From Deltaproteobacteria bacterium (GTDB lineage Bacteria > Desulfobacterota > Desulfobacteria > Desulfobacterales > JAFDCJ01), in the NCBI GenBank assembly GCA_024277475.1, contig JAJRVC010000721.1, positions 1 through 8,780 on the forward strand: a stretch of DNA of 8,780 nt. Direction: 5' to 3'. The position numbers and the translations under genes were made by a program. The notes below the pieces were generated by a model. The model ran no database searches, had not been told where the DNA came from, and was given only the letters and a program-made list of their open reading frames with translations. Positions 1 through 6,684 of this stretch are shown in pieces (the first letter of the stretch is position 1; each line of letters begins with the position of its first letter).

Positions 1-43
1 CCTGAACGTTGAACTCTGAACCTGTGAACGGATACAAAAAGGG
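1..43 (+). repeat. TGAAC-unit dispersed repeat, copy A
   Basis: Four successive 7-8 bp units, each ending in TGAAC (CCTGAAC, GTTGAAC, TCTGAAC, CTGTGAAC), are followed by GGATACAAAAAGGG. The same arrangement, ending in GTGAACG and then TACAAAA.GG, recurs in the same orientation at 8295-8338, and a shorter inverted copy lies at 8189-8212. The AGGG at the end of this copy is also the best Shine-Dalgarno candidate for the first gene. The left edge may be cut by the window. The repetition is seen directly; the function is unknown. Confidence 0.75.
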
Positions 44-51
44 AAAATGGC

Positions 52-1473
52 ATGCGCACGAATTATGACATTCTGTTAAGAGGCGGCACAGTTGTCGATC
101 CGGTCAACCGCAGCACGGGGGTGGCTGATGTGGCTATCGCCAATGGCAAAATCATGGAGATCGGGGCTGACCTGAACCCCGACCGGGCGAATGAAAGCAT
201 TGCTGTAACCGGCAAACATGTCTTACCCGGCATCATCGATCTGCACGTGCACGTCTCTTCGTGGCTGGGTGGACGCTATGGGCATCGCATGATGGCTGCC
301 GCAGGCGTAACCACTGCTCTGGATATGTCGGGACCGGTGGACAGCGTGGTCGAACTGGCCAGAGATTGCGGTGCCGGCCTGAACCTTGCTGCGCTGCAAT
401 ATGTTCGGCCCGGTCATACCGTTGGCACTACCAATCCGAACACCGGCGAATTGGAAGAATTGCTGCAAAAATCCCTTAATCATGGGGCTTATGGCTTAAA
501 AATTCTTGGAGGCCATTATCCCCTGTCACCCGAAGCCACAGCCAGGACGATCTCCGTAGCCCGTACCCGCAATGCCTATCTGGCCTTTCATGCCGGCAGC
601 CTGAAAAGCAAATCAAATATCGAGGGATTTCATGAAGCCGTCGAGCTGATCGGAGATCAGGCAGTCACTCTGGCCCACATCAACAGCTATTGCCGCGGAC
701 GGGTCAAACCTGAACTGGATGAGACCGCAGAGACCATCGCCGCCCTCAACGCCCATCCCTGGATCTGCTCTGAATCTTATCTGTCACCTTTCAACGGGAC
801 CAGCGCTAAATGCTCCAAAGGCTTACCTGAAAGTCAAGTAACGGTCATGTGCCTGACAGCAAAGAATTTTGCGGCCACCGAGCAGGGCCTTGAAGATGCC
901 ATCCTGTCCGGCTGGGCCCATATCAACCTGGAATCCGGCGGCCGGGTGGTGCTTTCCGTCGGAAAGAAAGCCGTAGCGTACTGGCGAAGCCGCAAAACCG
1001 ACGTCACGGTAAGTTTTCCTGTCAACCCTGAAATGCCGAGGTTGCAACTTGCCACTGCCAAACGCAACGACGATGAATTCGTGATCGATTGCCTCATCAC
1101 CGACGGCGGTGGCATCCCGCGTAACGTCACCGTTGCATCCGGACTCTGCCTGGTCAAACTGTCCGCCCTGACCCTGGAGGAATTCGTACTTAAAACCAGT
1201 CGCAATCCCGCACGAATACTGGGATTGGTCGATAAGGGCCACCTCGGTATCGGCGCCGATGCGGATGTCAGTGTGGTTGACATAGACCATCAAAAGCCGG
1301 TCTTGAGTATTTCAAACGGCAAGGTGATCATGTTCAAAGGACTGGTGTGCGGTACCGGTACACGGATGATCACTACACCGACCGGCGAGCGCTATATTCG
1401 CGAAAACGGCCTCGACACCCTGGTGGTTGACCCGACTGTCTCGTCCCTGCACTGCCGAGGCGAAAACAATTAA
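52..1473 (+). CDS. Cyclic amidohydrolase (dihydroorotase/hydantoinase-like)
   Basis: This 473-residue protein is a metal-dependent hydrolase of the amidohydrolase superfamily, expected to hydrolyse a cyclic or linear amide in the cytoplasm. An N-terminal beta-sandwich start (ILLRGGTVVDP, residues 8-18) leads into the metal motif DLHVH (H65, H67). GVTT (86-89) and YGLKILGG (147-154) follow, where K150 is the likely carboxylated bridging lysine. H180 (AFHAGS), H209 (LAHIN) and D351 (ITDGGG) complete the set of ligands. The closing motif NPARILGL...GADADVSVVD (385-410) is typical of dihydroorotase, hydantoinase and D-aminoacylase relatives. It is unlikely to be the pyrimidine-synthesis enzyme, because it sits with transport and aminotransferase genes. 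ATG 52 is chosen because AGGG at 40-43 is well spaced; the ATG at 47 opens only a 10-codon frame. The exact substrate is unknown. Confidence 0.93.
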   Translation: MRTNYDILLRGGTVVDPVNRSTGVADVAIANGKIMEIGADLNPDRANESIAVTGKHVLPGIIDLHVHVSSWLGGRYGHRMMAAAGVTTALDMSGPVDSVVELARDCGAGLNLAALQYVRPGHTVGTTNPNTGELEELLQKSLNHGAYGLKILGGHYPLSPEATARTISVARTRNAYLAFHAGSLKSKSNIEGFHEAVELIGDQAVTLAHINSYCRGRVKPELDETAETIAALNAHPWICSESYLSPFNGTSAKCSKGLPESQVTVMCLTAKNFAATEQGLEDAILSGWAHINLESGGRVVLSVGKKAVAYWRSRKTDVTVSFPVNPEMPRLQLATAKRNDDEFVIDCLITDGGGIPRNVTVASGLCLVKLSALTLEEFVLKTSRNPARILGLVDKGHLGIGADADVSVVDIDHQKPVLSISNGKVIMFKGLVCGTGTRMITTPTGERYIRENGLDTLVVDPTVSSLHCRGENN

Positions 1474-1602
1474 TCCGTACAAGCTTAGCCAGTCGGTCGT
1501 AGCGTAGCCGAGATCCCGCTCTGAATTGGAAATTTACGCCAGTGCCCATGGATAAAAAAGGCTTCGTGGATGGACACTAGCTATTTGAATCAATAGAATT
1601 GC

Positions 1603-1631
1603 TTGAATATTCAATCCTGCTATGGCATAAA
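1603..1631 (+). promoter_or_regulatory. Possible sigma70-like promoter before the DUF1989 gene
   Basis: A TTGAAT box (1603-1608) and a CATAAA box (1626-1631) are separated by 17 bp. Each matches the consensus at four of six positions, so this is only a modest candidate. The -35 box lies in a perfect 12-bp palindrome, TTGAATATTCAA (1603-1614). Initiation would fall near 1638, inside the next dyad, leaving a leader of about 97 nt. Confidence 0.3.
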
Positions 1632-1648
1632 TCATGTACAAACATGAT
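1631..1648. promoter_or_regulatory. Operator-like inverted repeat ATCATGT-N4-ACATGAT
   Basis: Perfect 7-bp arms, ATCATGT (1631-1637) and ACATGAT (1642-1648), surround a 4-nt centre, ACAA. The dyad overlaps the expected start point of the candidate promoter at 1603-1631, where a repressor could act. It lacks the GC-rich stem and T-run of a terminator, so DNA binding is more likely than an RNA role. No regulator gene lies in the window, and the binding protein is unknown. Confidence 0.4.
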
Positions 1649-1734
1649 ATGATTTCAATAAACGGGTAATAAAGTGATGAAAATTACTCGTAGCGTACCC
1701 TCAAAATTTTACCCTGCTTAACTATATTATACGG

Positions 1735-2352
1735 ATGGCGAATACTGATACTATTACGATTACCGCCGGGCATGGCCTGGCGGTTCCACTCGAAGCCGGC
1801 CGGAGGTTGCGGGTTGTTAATACCCACGGCACCCAAGTGGTGGATACCTGGGCCTTTGTTGCGGCGGATTCCATCGAGGTGCTGTCCATGGAGCATTGCC
1901 GCGAGGTGCTCCAACGCATCATCTTCGAACCCGGTGACCAACTCATCACCAACCGCTACCGACCCGTTTTGACCTTCACGGCCGACACCTCTCCCGGCGG
2001 TCACGACACACTCATCGCCGCCTGCAGCCGGGAGATGTACCTGCACGCAGGCCGTAACGGCAACCATCGCAGCTGCGTCGACAACTTGGTAGCGGCCCTG
2101 AAGCCGCACGGCATTACGCTGGGGCTTATCCCGAGCCCCTGGAACCTGTTCATGCTGACGCCGGTGGTCGACGGCCGCAAAATTGAGTACCAACGCCCTC
2201 GCTGCCGGCCTGGAGATTACGTGGAGGTGCGTGCCGTAATGGACTGTCTGCTGGTCTTTTCGGCCTGCCCGGATGACGTTTATCCCACCAATGGGGGAAA
2301 CGGCACCCCTGTGGACGCGCATGTTGAATTTGTGAAGGACCTTAACGAATAA
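1735..2352 (+). CDS. DUF1989 / urea carboxylase-associated family protein
   Basis: This 205-residue soluble protein fits the DUF1989 family (urea carboxylase-associated protein). Recognisable blocks, in order, are: NTHGTQVVDTWAF (29-41); LSMEHCRE (50-57, where relatives usually read SMEHTR); PGDQLITN (66-73); TSPGGHDTL with H90 and D91; C97; HRSCVDNL with C114; PSPWNLFM (133-140); and PGDYVEVRAVMDCLLVFSACPDD (159-181) with C171 and C178. From family knowledge, paired members associated with urea/guanidine carboxylase form the carboxyguanidine deiminase CgdAB. Here there is one gene and no carboxylase, so that reaction cannot be assigned. ATG 1735 is the only plausible start: the frame is closed by TGA at 1678-1680 with no ATG or GTG between. 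There is no clear Shine-Dalgarno. Its neighbours suggest a role on an amide, ureido or guanidino compound. Confidence 0.9.
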   Translation: MANTDTITITAGHGLAVPLEAGRRLRVVNTHGTQVVDTWAFVAADSIEVLSMEHCREVLQRIIFEPGDQLITNRYRPVLTFTADTSPGGHDTLIAACSREMYLHAGRNGNHRSCVDNLVAALKPHGITLGLIPSPWNLFMLTPVVDGRKIEYQRPRCRPGDYVEVRAVMDCLLVFSACPDDVYPTNGGNGTPVDAHVEFVKDLNE

Positions 2353-2379
2353 ATTTGATCTATACACGTAAGGGACACA

Positions 2380-2408
2380 TTAATAGGAATTGATACACAA
2401 AGTATAAT
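2380..2408 (+). promoter_or_regulatory. Probable sigma70-type promoter of the pot operon
   Basis: An exact TATAAT -10 box (2403-2408) lies 17 bp downstream of TTAATA (2380-2385), which matches TTGACA at four of six positions. The surroundings are AT-rich and follow the stop codon of the DUF1989 gene. Transcription would start near 2415, giving a leader of about 80 nt that includes the palindrome at 2441-2456. This is the best promoter candidate in the window. Confidence 0.5.
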
Positions 2409-2440
2409 TTTCAATATTTCTAAAAATCGTGGGGGGCTGC

Positions 2441-2456
2441 TTGACATGGATGTCAA
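2441..2456. promoter_or_regulatory. Perfect 16-bp palindrome TTGACATGGATGTCAA (operator-like)
   Basis: The 7-bp arms TTGACAT and ATGTCAA match perfectly around GG, between the likely promoter and the potD ribosome binding site. Read as TTGAC-N6-GTCAA, it has the half-site spacing used by CRP/FNR-family regulators; GntR-type regulators also use short dyads like this. The regulator is not in the window. The TTGACA within the left arm has no good -10 box behind it, so I do not read it as a second promoter. Confidence 0.5.
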
Positions 2457-2482
2457 ACGCAAATCAATAACCTAACAAAAAC

Positions 2483-2490
2483 AAGGAGGA
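2483..2490 (+). promoter_or_regulatory. Strong ribosome binding site of potD
   Basis: AAGGAGGA is close to an ideal anti-16S match and ends 6 nt before the ATG at 2497. It is the strongest such site in the window, in line with the excess of binding protein over permease usual in ABC importers. It fixes the potD start. Confidence 0.8.
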
Positions 2491-2496
2491 TTAGGT

Positions 2497-3576
2497 ATGA
2501 AACCATTATTAAACTCAACCATTACACGACGAAAATTTCTAAAAGGAACCGCGGCATTGGGGGTTGGTATGACATTTGCGCCACAGCTCGTATGGGGTGC
2601 GGAAGAGAAAAAACTCAATGTTTATAACTGGGACACATACATCGGCGAAAATACGGTTTCCGATTTTGCTAAAAAATTCGGTATGAAAGTGAAATACGAT
2701 CTTTATGCAAACAATGAGGAGCTTTTCGCTAAGCTGAAAGAAGGCAATCCCGGTTTTGATGTGATTTTTCCCAGTGACTATACAGTGGAAAGCCTTGCTA
2801 AACTAAAAAAACTGATGCCTCTGGATCACAGCAAGCTCCCCAATATAAAAAATATTGACCCGGACCCCAACTTTTCTAACCCTGCTTTTAATCCGGGGCT
2901 GAAATATGGAGTTCCCTACATGTGGGGCACCATTGGGATCGGTTACCGCAAGTCCAAAGTTAAAAATCCGCCGACCAGCTGGAAGGTCCTTTTTGACAGT
3001 GATGAGTACAGCGGCCGTATCGCCCTTCTGGCTGACCCGCGTGCTGCTATCGGCATTACGCTGAAATATTTGGGATACAAAATGAATTCCGTCGTACCCG
3101 CAGAGATCGCCCAGGCACGCGATTTGCTCATCAAGCAAAAAAAGAACATCAAATCTTTTGCGGAAGATAACGGCCAGGACTTGCTGCTTTCCGGTGAATG
3201 CGATCTCGTCATGGAGTGGAATGGTGATATTGTCCAGGTAATGGCAGAAGATAAAGATTTGGCCTATGTCGTGCCGGATGAGGGGACCATGGTCTGGATT
3301 GATAACGTTTGTATCCCAGCCGGCGCGCCCCATCCCGATAATGCGCATACCTTCATCAATTATATTCTGGATGCCAAGGTGAATGCGGATATCGCCAATT
3401 TCATCCATTATGGAACGGCCAATATCGCAGCCAAAAAATACATAGTAAAGGAAGATCTTGCGAATCCGGCCATATACCCGCCGCCGGAAATAATCGCCAA
3501 ATGCGAGGCAGTGGTGGATGTGGGCAATGCTGCACGGCTTTACGATGAGGCATGGGTGGCTATTCAGGCAGGCTGA
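2497..3576 (+). CDS. potD: Polyamine-type ABC transporter substrate-binding protein (PotD-like), Tat signal
   Basis: This 359-residue periplasmic solute-binding protein is of the spermidine/putrescine type. The N-terminus carries a twin-arginine signal (TRRKFLKG, R11-R12), a hydrophobic stretch and a likely cleavage after VWGA (about residue 35), so the protein would be exported folded by Tat. By a remembered alignment to E. coli PotD, the aromatic and acidic ligand box is largely present: W45 and Y48 (YNWDTYIG), S93 and Y95 (PSDYTV), W241 (MEWNGD), W267 and D269 (MVWIDN), and Y305 (FIHYGTAN). The position matching PotD E171 seems to be A183, so the ligand may differ from spermidine. It is the first gene of a D-B-C-A operon, with a strong ribosome binding site. 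Class assignment is firm; the ligand is inferred. Confidence 0.96.
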   Translation: MKPLLNSTITRRKFLKGTAALGVGMTFAPQLVWGAEEKKLNVYNWDTYIGENTVSDFAKKFGMKVKYDLYANNEELFAKLKEGNPGFDVIFPSDYTVESLAKLKKLMPLDHSKLPNIKNIDPDPNFSNPAFNPGLKYGVPYMWGTIGIGYRKSKVKNPPTSWKVLFDSDEYSGRIALLADPRAAIGITLKYLGYKMNSVVPAEIAQARDLLIKQKKNIKSFAEDNGQDLLLSGECDLVMEWNGDIVQVMAEDKDLAYVVPDEGTMVWIDNVCIPAGAPHPDNAHTFINYILDAKVNADIANFIHYGTANIAAKKYIVKEDLANPAIYPPPEIIAKCEAVVDVGNAARLYDEAWVAIQAG

Positions 3577-3594
3577 TCGGAAAGGAACTGCAAC

Positions 3595-4509
3595 ATGAGT
3601 ATGCAGAACGTGCGTGAAAACAGACTGGTGGCCGCCATACTGCTCGTGCCTGCCACAGGCTGGCTGGTGATATTTTTTACGCTGCCCCTTGCGATCATAT
3701 GGGTATACAGCTTTGGTGAACGGGGACCTCAGGGCCAGACCCTTCTGGCCCTGAGCCTGGACAATTACAAGCGTGCGGTGGAATGGATCCATCTGGGCAT
3801 TTTTTTAAAGTCGGTATGGATTGCTGCCGTGTCAACGGTAATTTGTTTTGTAATGGGTTTTCCCCTCGCAATGGGGATTGCCTTTGCGCCGGCACAATAC
3901 AAAAACATCCTGATGCTGCTTGTGATTCTGCCCTTTTGGACTAATCTTCTAATTCGAACCTATGCGTGGATAGCAGTGCTTCGAACGCGGGGATTTCTTA
4001 ACTTCGGACTGGAATGGGTCCACGGGAAACTAGATGCTGTCTTCACTTTTATCGGGTTACCTGAATTAATGGGTACTTTTAAACCGCTGGCCCTGCTGTA
4101 CAATACTCCCGCAGTCATCATCGGTCTGGTTTATGTGGCGCTGCCGTTCCTGGTGCTGCCGATATATGCCTCGCTGGAAAAACTGGACAGATCTTACTTG
4201 GAAGCGAGTCTGGATCTAGGTGCCGGACAGTGGCGCACCCTGTTTTCGATAACCATACCCCTGGCATTTCCAGGTATTTTTTCCGGCATGATGCTGGTTT
4301 TCATTCTTTCACTGGGAACCTACCTGACACCGATATTACTGGGTGGAACCAACAGTATGATGATCGGCAATCTAATCGCCCAGGAATTCGGCTCCGCCAG
4401 AGACTGGCCGTTCGGTTCAGCCATTTCTTTTTTGCTGCTATACGTTACATTCATCGTACTTTGGCTTAGAGCCGTTATCGCTTCACGATCAAAAGGAGTG
4501 GGTTATTGA
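3595..4509 (+). CDS. potB: Polyamine-type ABC transporter permease (PotB-like)
   Basis: This 304-residue inner-membrane permease forms half of the translocation channel. There is a first membrane helix at about 11-39, and further hydrophobic segments at about 70-98, 104-130, 168-193, 222-248 and 272-296. The cytoplasmic EAA loop that docks the ATPase is clear: YLEASLDLGAGQWRTLFSIT followed by IPLAFPGI (residues 201-228). The N-terminal block FFTLPLAIIWVYSFG is typical of PotB/PotH proteins. Translation starts 18 bp after potD behind AAGGAA. The early coding region (codons 45-54) contains a perfect 12-bp RNA hairpin, described separately, which might lower permease expression relative to the binding protein. 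Confidence 0.95.
   Translation: MSMQNVRENRLVAAILLVPATGWLVIFFTLPLAIIWVYSFGERGPQGQTLLALSLDNYKRAVEWIHLGIFLKSVWIAAVSTVICFVMGFPLAMGIAFAPAQYKNILMLLVILPFWTNLLIRTYAWIAVLRTRGFLNFGLEWVHGKLDAVFTFIGLPELMGTFKPLALLYNTPAVIIGLVYVALPFLVLPIYASLEKLDRSYLEASLDLGAGQWRTLFSITIPLAFPGIFSGMMLVFILSLGTYLTPILLGGTNSMMIGNLIAQEFGSARDWPFGSAISFLLLYVTFIVLWLRAVIASRSKGVGY
3728..3755 (+). other. Perfect 12-bp inverted repeat inside potB
   Basis: CTCAGGGCCAGA (3728-3739) and TCTGGCCCTGAG (3744-3755) are exact reverse complements around a CCCT loop, giving a very stable GC-rich stem-loop in the mRNA about 130 nt into potB. It encodes part of the loop after the first membrane helix (QGQTLLALS). No T-run follows, so it is not a standard terminator. 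A pause, RNase-protection or attenuation role is possible but unproven. Confidence 0.6.
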
Positions 4510-4510
4510 T

Positions 4511-5389
4511 ATGTCAGAACCGTTATTCGCACAAATGTCTAATCCGCCCGCTATAAAAGGTCGGCGCCGCAAAAAGCAGCACACGCCGCTGGAGTACACC
4601 AAAAAGAGGTGGTTTCAGTTTTTGATGCTCGCCAATTTCATTTTTCTCTACTTTCCAATCATTGCCTTAATGGTCTTTAGTTTTAATGACAGTCGTCGCA
4701 ATATCATGTGGAAGGGATTTACTTTTAAATATTATATCAAGGCTTATTACAACGAATCGCTCTTTGAAGCGTTTATTAACAGCCTGATCGTGGCAGGCAT
4801 TTCAACGGTGGTTTCCACCCTGCTGGGCGCCATGCTGGGTCTGGCGCTCTACCGGTTCCGGTTTCCCGCTAAAAATGCCTTTGACGGATGGATCCACCTG
4901 CCAATCATTATCCCTGAAATTTGCATGGGCGTGGCCATGATGGCCTTTTTTTCACGCCTCAATATTTCTCTGGGGCTTTTTACCATTACTGTCAGCCATA
5001 TAGCCTTCACTATTCCTTTTGTAGCAGTGGTGATCCGATCGCGTATGGCCGGATATGATTACGCGCTTGAAGAGTCATCGAGAGATCTGGGAGCAAACCA
5101 GTTGCAGACATTCATGTATGTCACCTTCCCCTATATGATGCCCGGTATTGTTGCCGGTGCCCTCCTCGCCCTGACACTGTCCCTGGATGACTTCGTGATT
5201 ACCTTTTTCACATCCGGTCCTGGCTCAACCACGCTGCCCATTAAAATTTTCTCAATGGTGCGGTTCAGTGTAACACCCGAGGTGAATGCGGCCTCTACGG
5301 TCTTGATTGTCATGACACTGATACTCGCAGTAACGATCATGATCATTATGTCCCGAAAAGACCAAAAAAACGGTGGTATCGCAATATGA
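4511..5389 (+). CDS. potC: Polyamine-type ABC transporter permease (PotC-like)
   Basis: This 292-residue membrane protein is the second half of the channel. The N-terminus is longer than in E. coli PotC and strongly basic (GRRRKKQ, 17-23), consistent with a cytoplasmic tail before the first helix (about 35-57). The signature LYFPIIALMVFSFNDS (46-61) and the EAA loop LEESSRDLGANQLQTFMYVT followed by FPYMMPGI (187-213) identify the family, and LTLSLDDFVITFF (221-233) is also characteristic. The gene starts one base after the potB stop. The AAGGAG at 4492-4497 is 13 nt upstream, longer than ideal, so translational coupling to potB is likely. It ends in an ATGA overlap with potA. Confidence 0.95.
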   Translation: MSEPLFAQMSNPPAIKGRRRKKQHTPLEYTKKRWFQFLMLANFIFLYFPIIALMVFSFNDSRRNIMWKGFTFKYYIKAYYNESLFEAFINSLIVAGISTVVSTLLGAMLGLALYRFRFPAKNAFDGWIHLPIIIPEICMGVAMMAFFSRLNISLGLFTITVSHIAFTIPFVAVVIRSRMAGYDYALEESSRDLGANQLQTFMYVTFPYMMPGIVAGALLALTLSLDDFVITFFTSGPGSTTLPIKIFSMVRFSVTPEVNAASTVLIVMTLILAVTIMIIMSRKDQKNGGIAI

Positions 5390-6480
5390 CCGAAAAAAAA
5401 CCCATTATCAGTATTCGTAATGTGACTAAAAGATTCGGTAGGGCCGTAACGGCGGTCGACAATGTCTCTCTGGATATTCAAGAAGGCGAATTTTTTGCCC
5501 TGCTGGGCCCTTCAGGATGCGGCAAAACAACCCTGCTGCGAATGCTCGCAGGGTTTGAAAATGCCACCGAAGGCCGGATATTTATCGATGGTCAGGACAT
5601 GAGCCGTGTAGACCCTAATCATCGCCCTGTTAATATGGTTTTTCAATCCTACGCCGTGTTTCCGCACATGACCGTCGCTAAAAATGCGGGCTATGGACTA
5701 AAAGTGACCGGGGTGGCCCGGCAGGAGATTGAAAAACGCGTGACCGAAGCATTATCCCTTGTCAAGCTGAGTGGTTTTGGAAAACGCTTTCCCCACCAGT
5801 TGTCCGGCGGACAGGTGCAACGAGTGGCGCTTGCGCGGGCGCTCATCAAAAAACCGAAAGTCCTGCTGCTGGATGAACCGCTTTCCGCCCTTGATGCCAA
5901 ACTACGGGAGGCAATGCAGATCGAGCTGGTCAGATTACAGAAGTCAGTCGGCATTACCTTTATCATCGTTACCCATTCCCAGGATGAAGCATTGTCCGTG
6001 GCGGATCGCATAGCGGTCATGGAAGCAGGTAAATTACGGCCGACGGCCTCCCCGATCGAATTGTATGAGAATCCCAACAGCCGCTTTTGTGCAGATTTTA
6101 TCGGTAAAATAAATCTGCTGGAAGCAGAGGTGATTGGTATCGAGAACGGAAGGCTGCTGGTTGAGATTAAAGGTGAGGGCCGCAAGATTAAGGTGCCTTA
6201 TGAGGGTGAGGCTCAAGGCGAAATCGGTTTGGCCATCCGCCCGGAGAAACTGCGCCTGAGCACGGAAGAACCCGACGGAGAAGTCGTTAAGCTTCTGGTG
6301 AAAATAACAAACATAGTATATTTTGGTAAGGCCAGTCAGATCTATGTGGAAAACCCCAGGGGTCTTAGTTTGACGGTTGATTTCCAGAATGTAGCACGGC
6401 CTACAGAGCCATCGATCATAATCGGTAATGAAATGTGGGTATCGTGGCAACCGGAGGATACGCTTGTGTTAGTAGAGTAA
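5386..6480 (+). CDS. potA: Polyamine-type ABC transporter ATP-binding protein (PotA-like)
   Basis: This 364-residue ATPase powers the importer from the cytoplasmic face. All nucleotide-binding motifs are intact: Walker [10 protein letters not shown] (41-49), Q-loop Q87 ([12 protein letters not shown]), signature LSGGQ (139-143), Walker B LLLDEP (160-165) with D163 and catalytic E164, D-loop SALD (167-170) and switch histidine H197 (VTHSQDEA). The C-terminal part (about 245-360) fits the TOBE/OB domain of the PotA/MalK group and includes [10 protein letters not shown]. The start overlaps the potC stop (ATGA, 5386-5389), so the two are translationally coupled. Length is normal, and the gene completes a full importer. 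Confidence 0.97.
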   Translation: MTEKKPIISIRNVTKRFGRAVTAVDNVSLDIQEGEFFALLGPSGCGKTTLLRMLAGFENATEGRIFIDGQDMSRVDPNHRPVNMVFQSYAVFPHMTVAKNAGYGLKVTGVARQEIEKRVTEALSLVKLSGFGKRFPHQLSGGQVQRVALARALIKKPKVLLLDEPLSALDAKLREAMQIELVRLQKSVGITFIIVTHSQDEALSVADRIAVMEAGKLRPTASPIELYENPNSRFCADFIGKINLLEAEVIGIENGRLLVEIKGEGRKIKVPYEGEAQGEIGLAIRPEKLRLSTEEPDGEVVKLLVKITNIVYFGKASQIYVENPRGLSLTVDFQNVARPTEPSIIIGNEMWVSWQPEDTLVLVE

Positions 6481-6580
6481 ATCCAGATCCTGACAGGTCG
6501 GAAAGAAGTGCTCCAAAGGCACCAAGACGCAAACGATAAATTGAACTTCGGAACTTCACCCGATTGGAATGTTCGAATAG

Positions 6581-6637
6581 TGGTCCCGCCACCGGCGGGA
6601 TTGTCGATAAAAGTAGATACCCGGGTCCAGAGGACCA
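6581..6637 (+). other. Leader with competing hairpins before the aminotransferase gene
   Basis: A hairpin TCCCGCC-ACC-GGCGGGA (6584-6600) can be extended by two G-T pairs. A second, smaller hairpin is GGTCC-AGA-GGACC (6624-6636). TGGTCC (6581-6586) is also complementary to GGACCA (6632-6637), so the first and last strands could pair instead and disrupt both hairpins. No T-run follows either stem, so a classical terminator is not supported. Mutually exclusive folds could mean attenuation or simply RNA processing between potA and the aminotransferase. Confidence 0.35.
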
Positions 6638-6684
6638 GGATTCCGATGTTAGATTGAAAACATACAAAACGAGGGGAGAAAATT

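Noticed and set aside
1497..1697. Direct repeat TCGTAGCGTA (1497-1506 and 1688-1697) as possible target-site duplication of a small transposon
   Set aside because: The 181 bp between the copies have no matching terminal inverted repeats or transposase fragment. The 10-bp match may be chance or a fragment of an unrelated intergenic repeat.
1684..2367. Long open frame (227 codons) on the minus strand over the DUF1989 gene
   Set aside because: The plus-strand frame carries the DUF1989 motifs throughout. The reverse frame has no recognisable motif, and the region reads naturally in the plus direction with the neighbours.
2803..3792. Long open frame (329 codons) on the minus strand across potD and potB
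   Set aside because: It lies opposite two genes with unmistakable family motifs, shows no recognisable domain and is rich in His, Ile and Arg, as expected of an antisense shadow frame.
6515..6534. Sigma54 promoter resembling GGCAC...GCAA
   Set aside because: The distance between the GG and GC elements is nine bases instead of ten, and the flanking consensus is poor.
6584..6600. Rho-independent terminator after potA
   Set aside because: The GC-rich stem is good, but it is followed by TTGTCGATAA rather than a T-run, so it is listed only as a structured leader element.
6541..6684. Guanidine riboswitch upstream of the aminotransferase gene
   Set aside because: Given the DUF1989 neighbour I looked for guanidine-I, -II and -III signatures. 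The hairpins here lack the conserved loop sequences I know for those classes.
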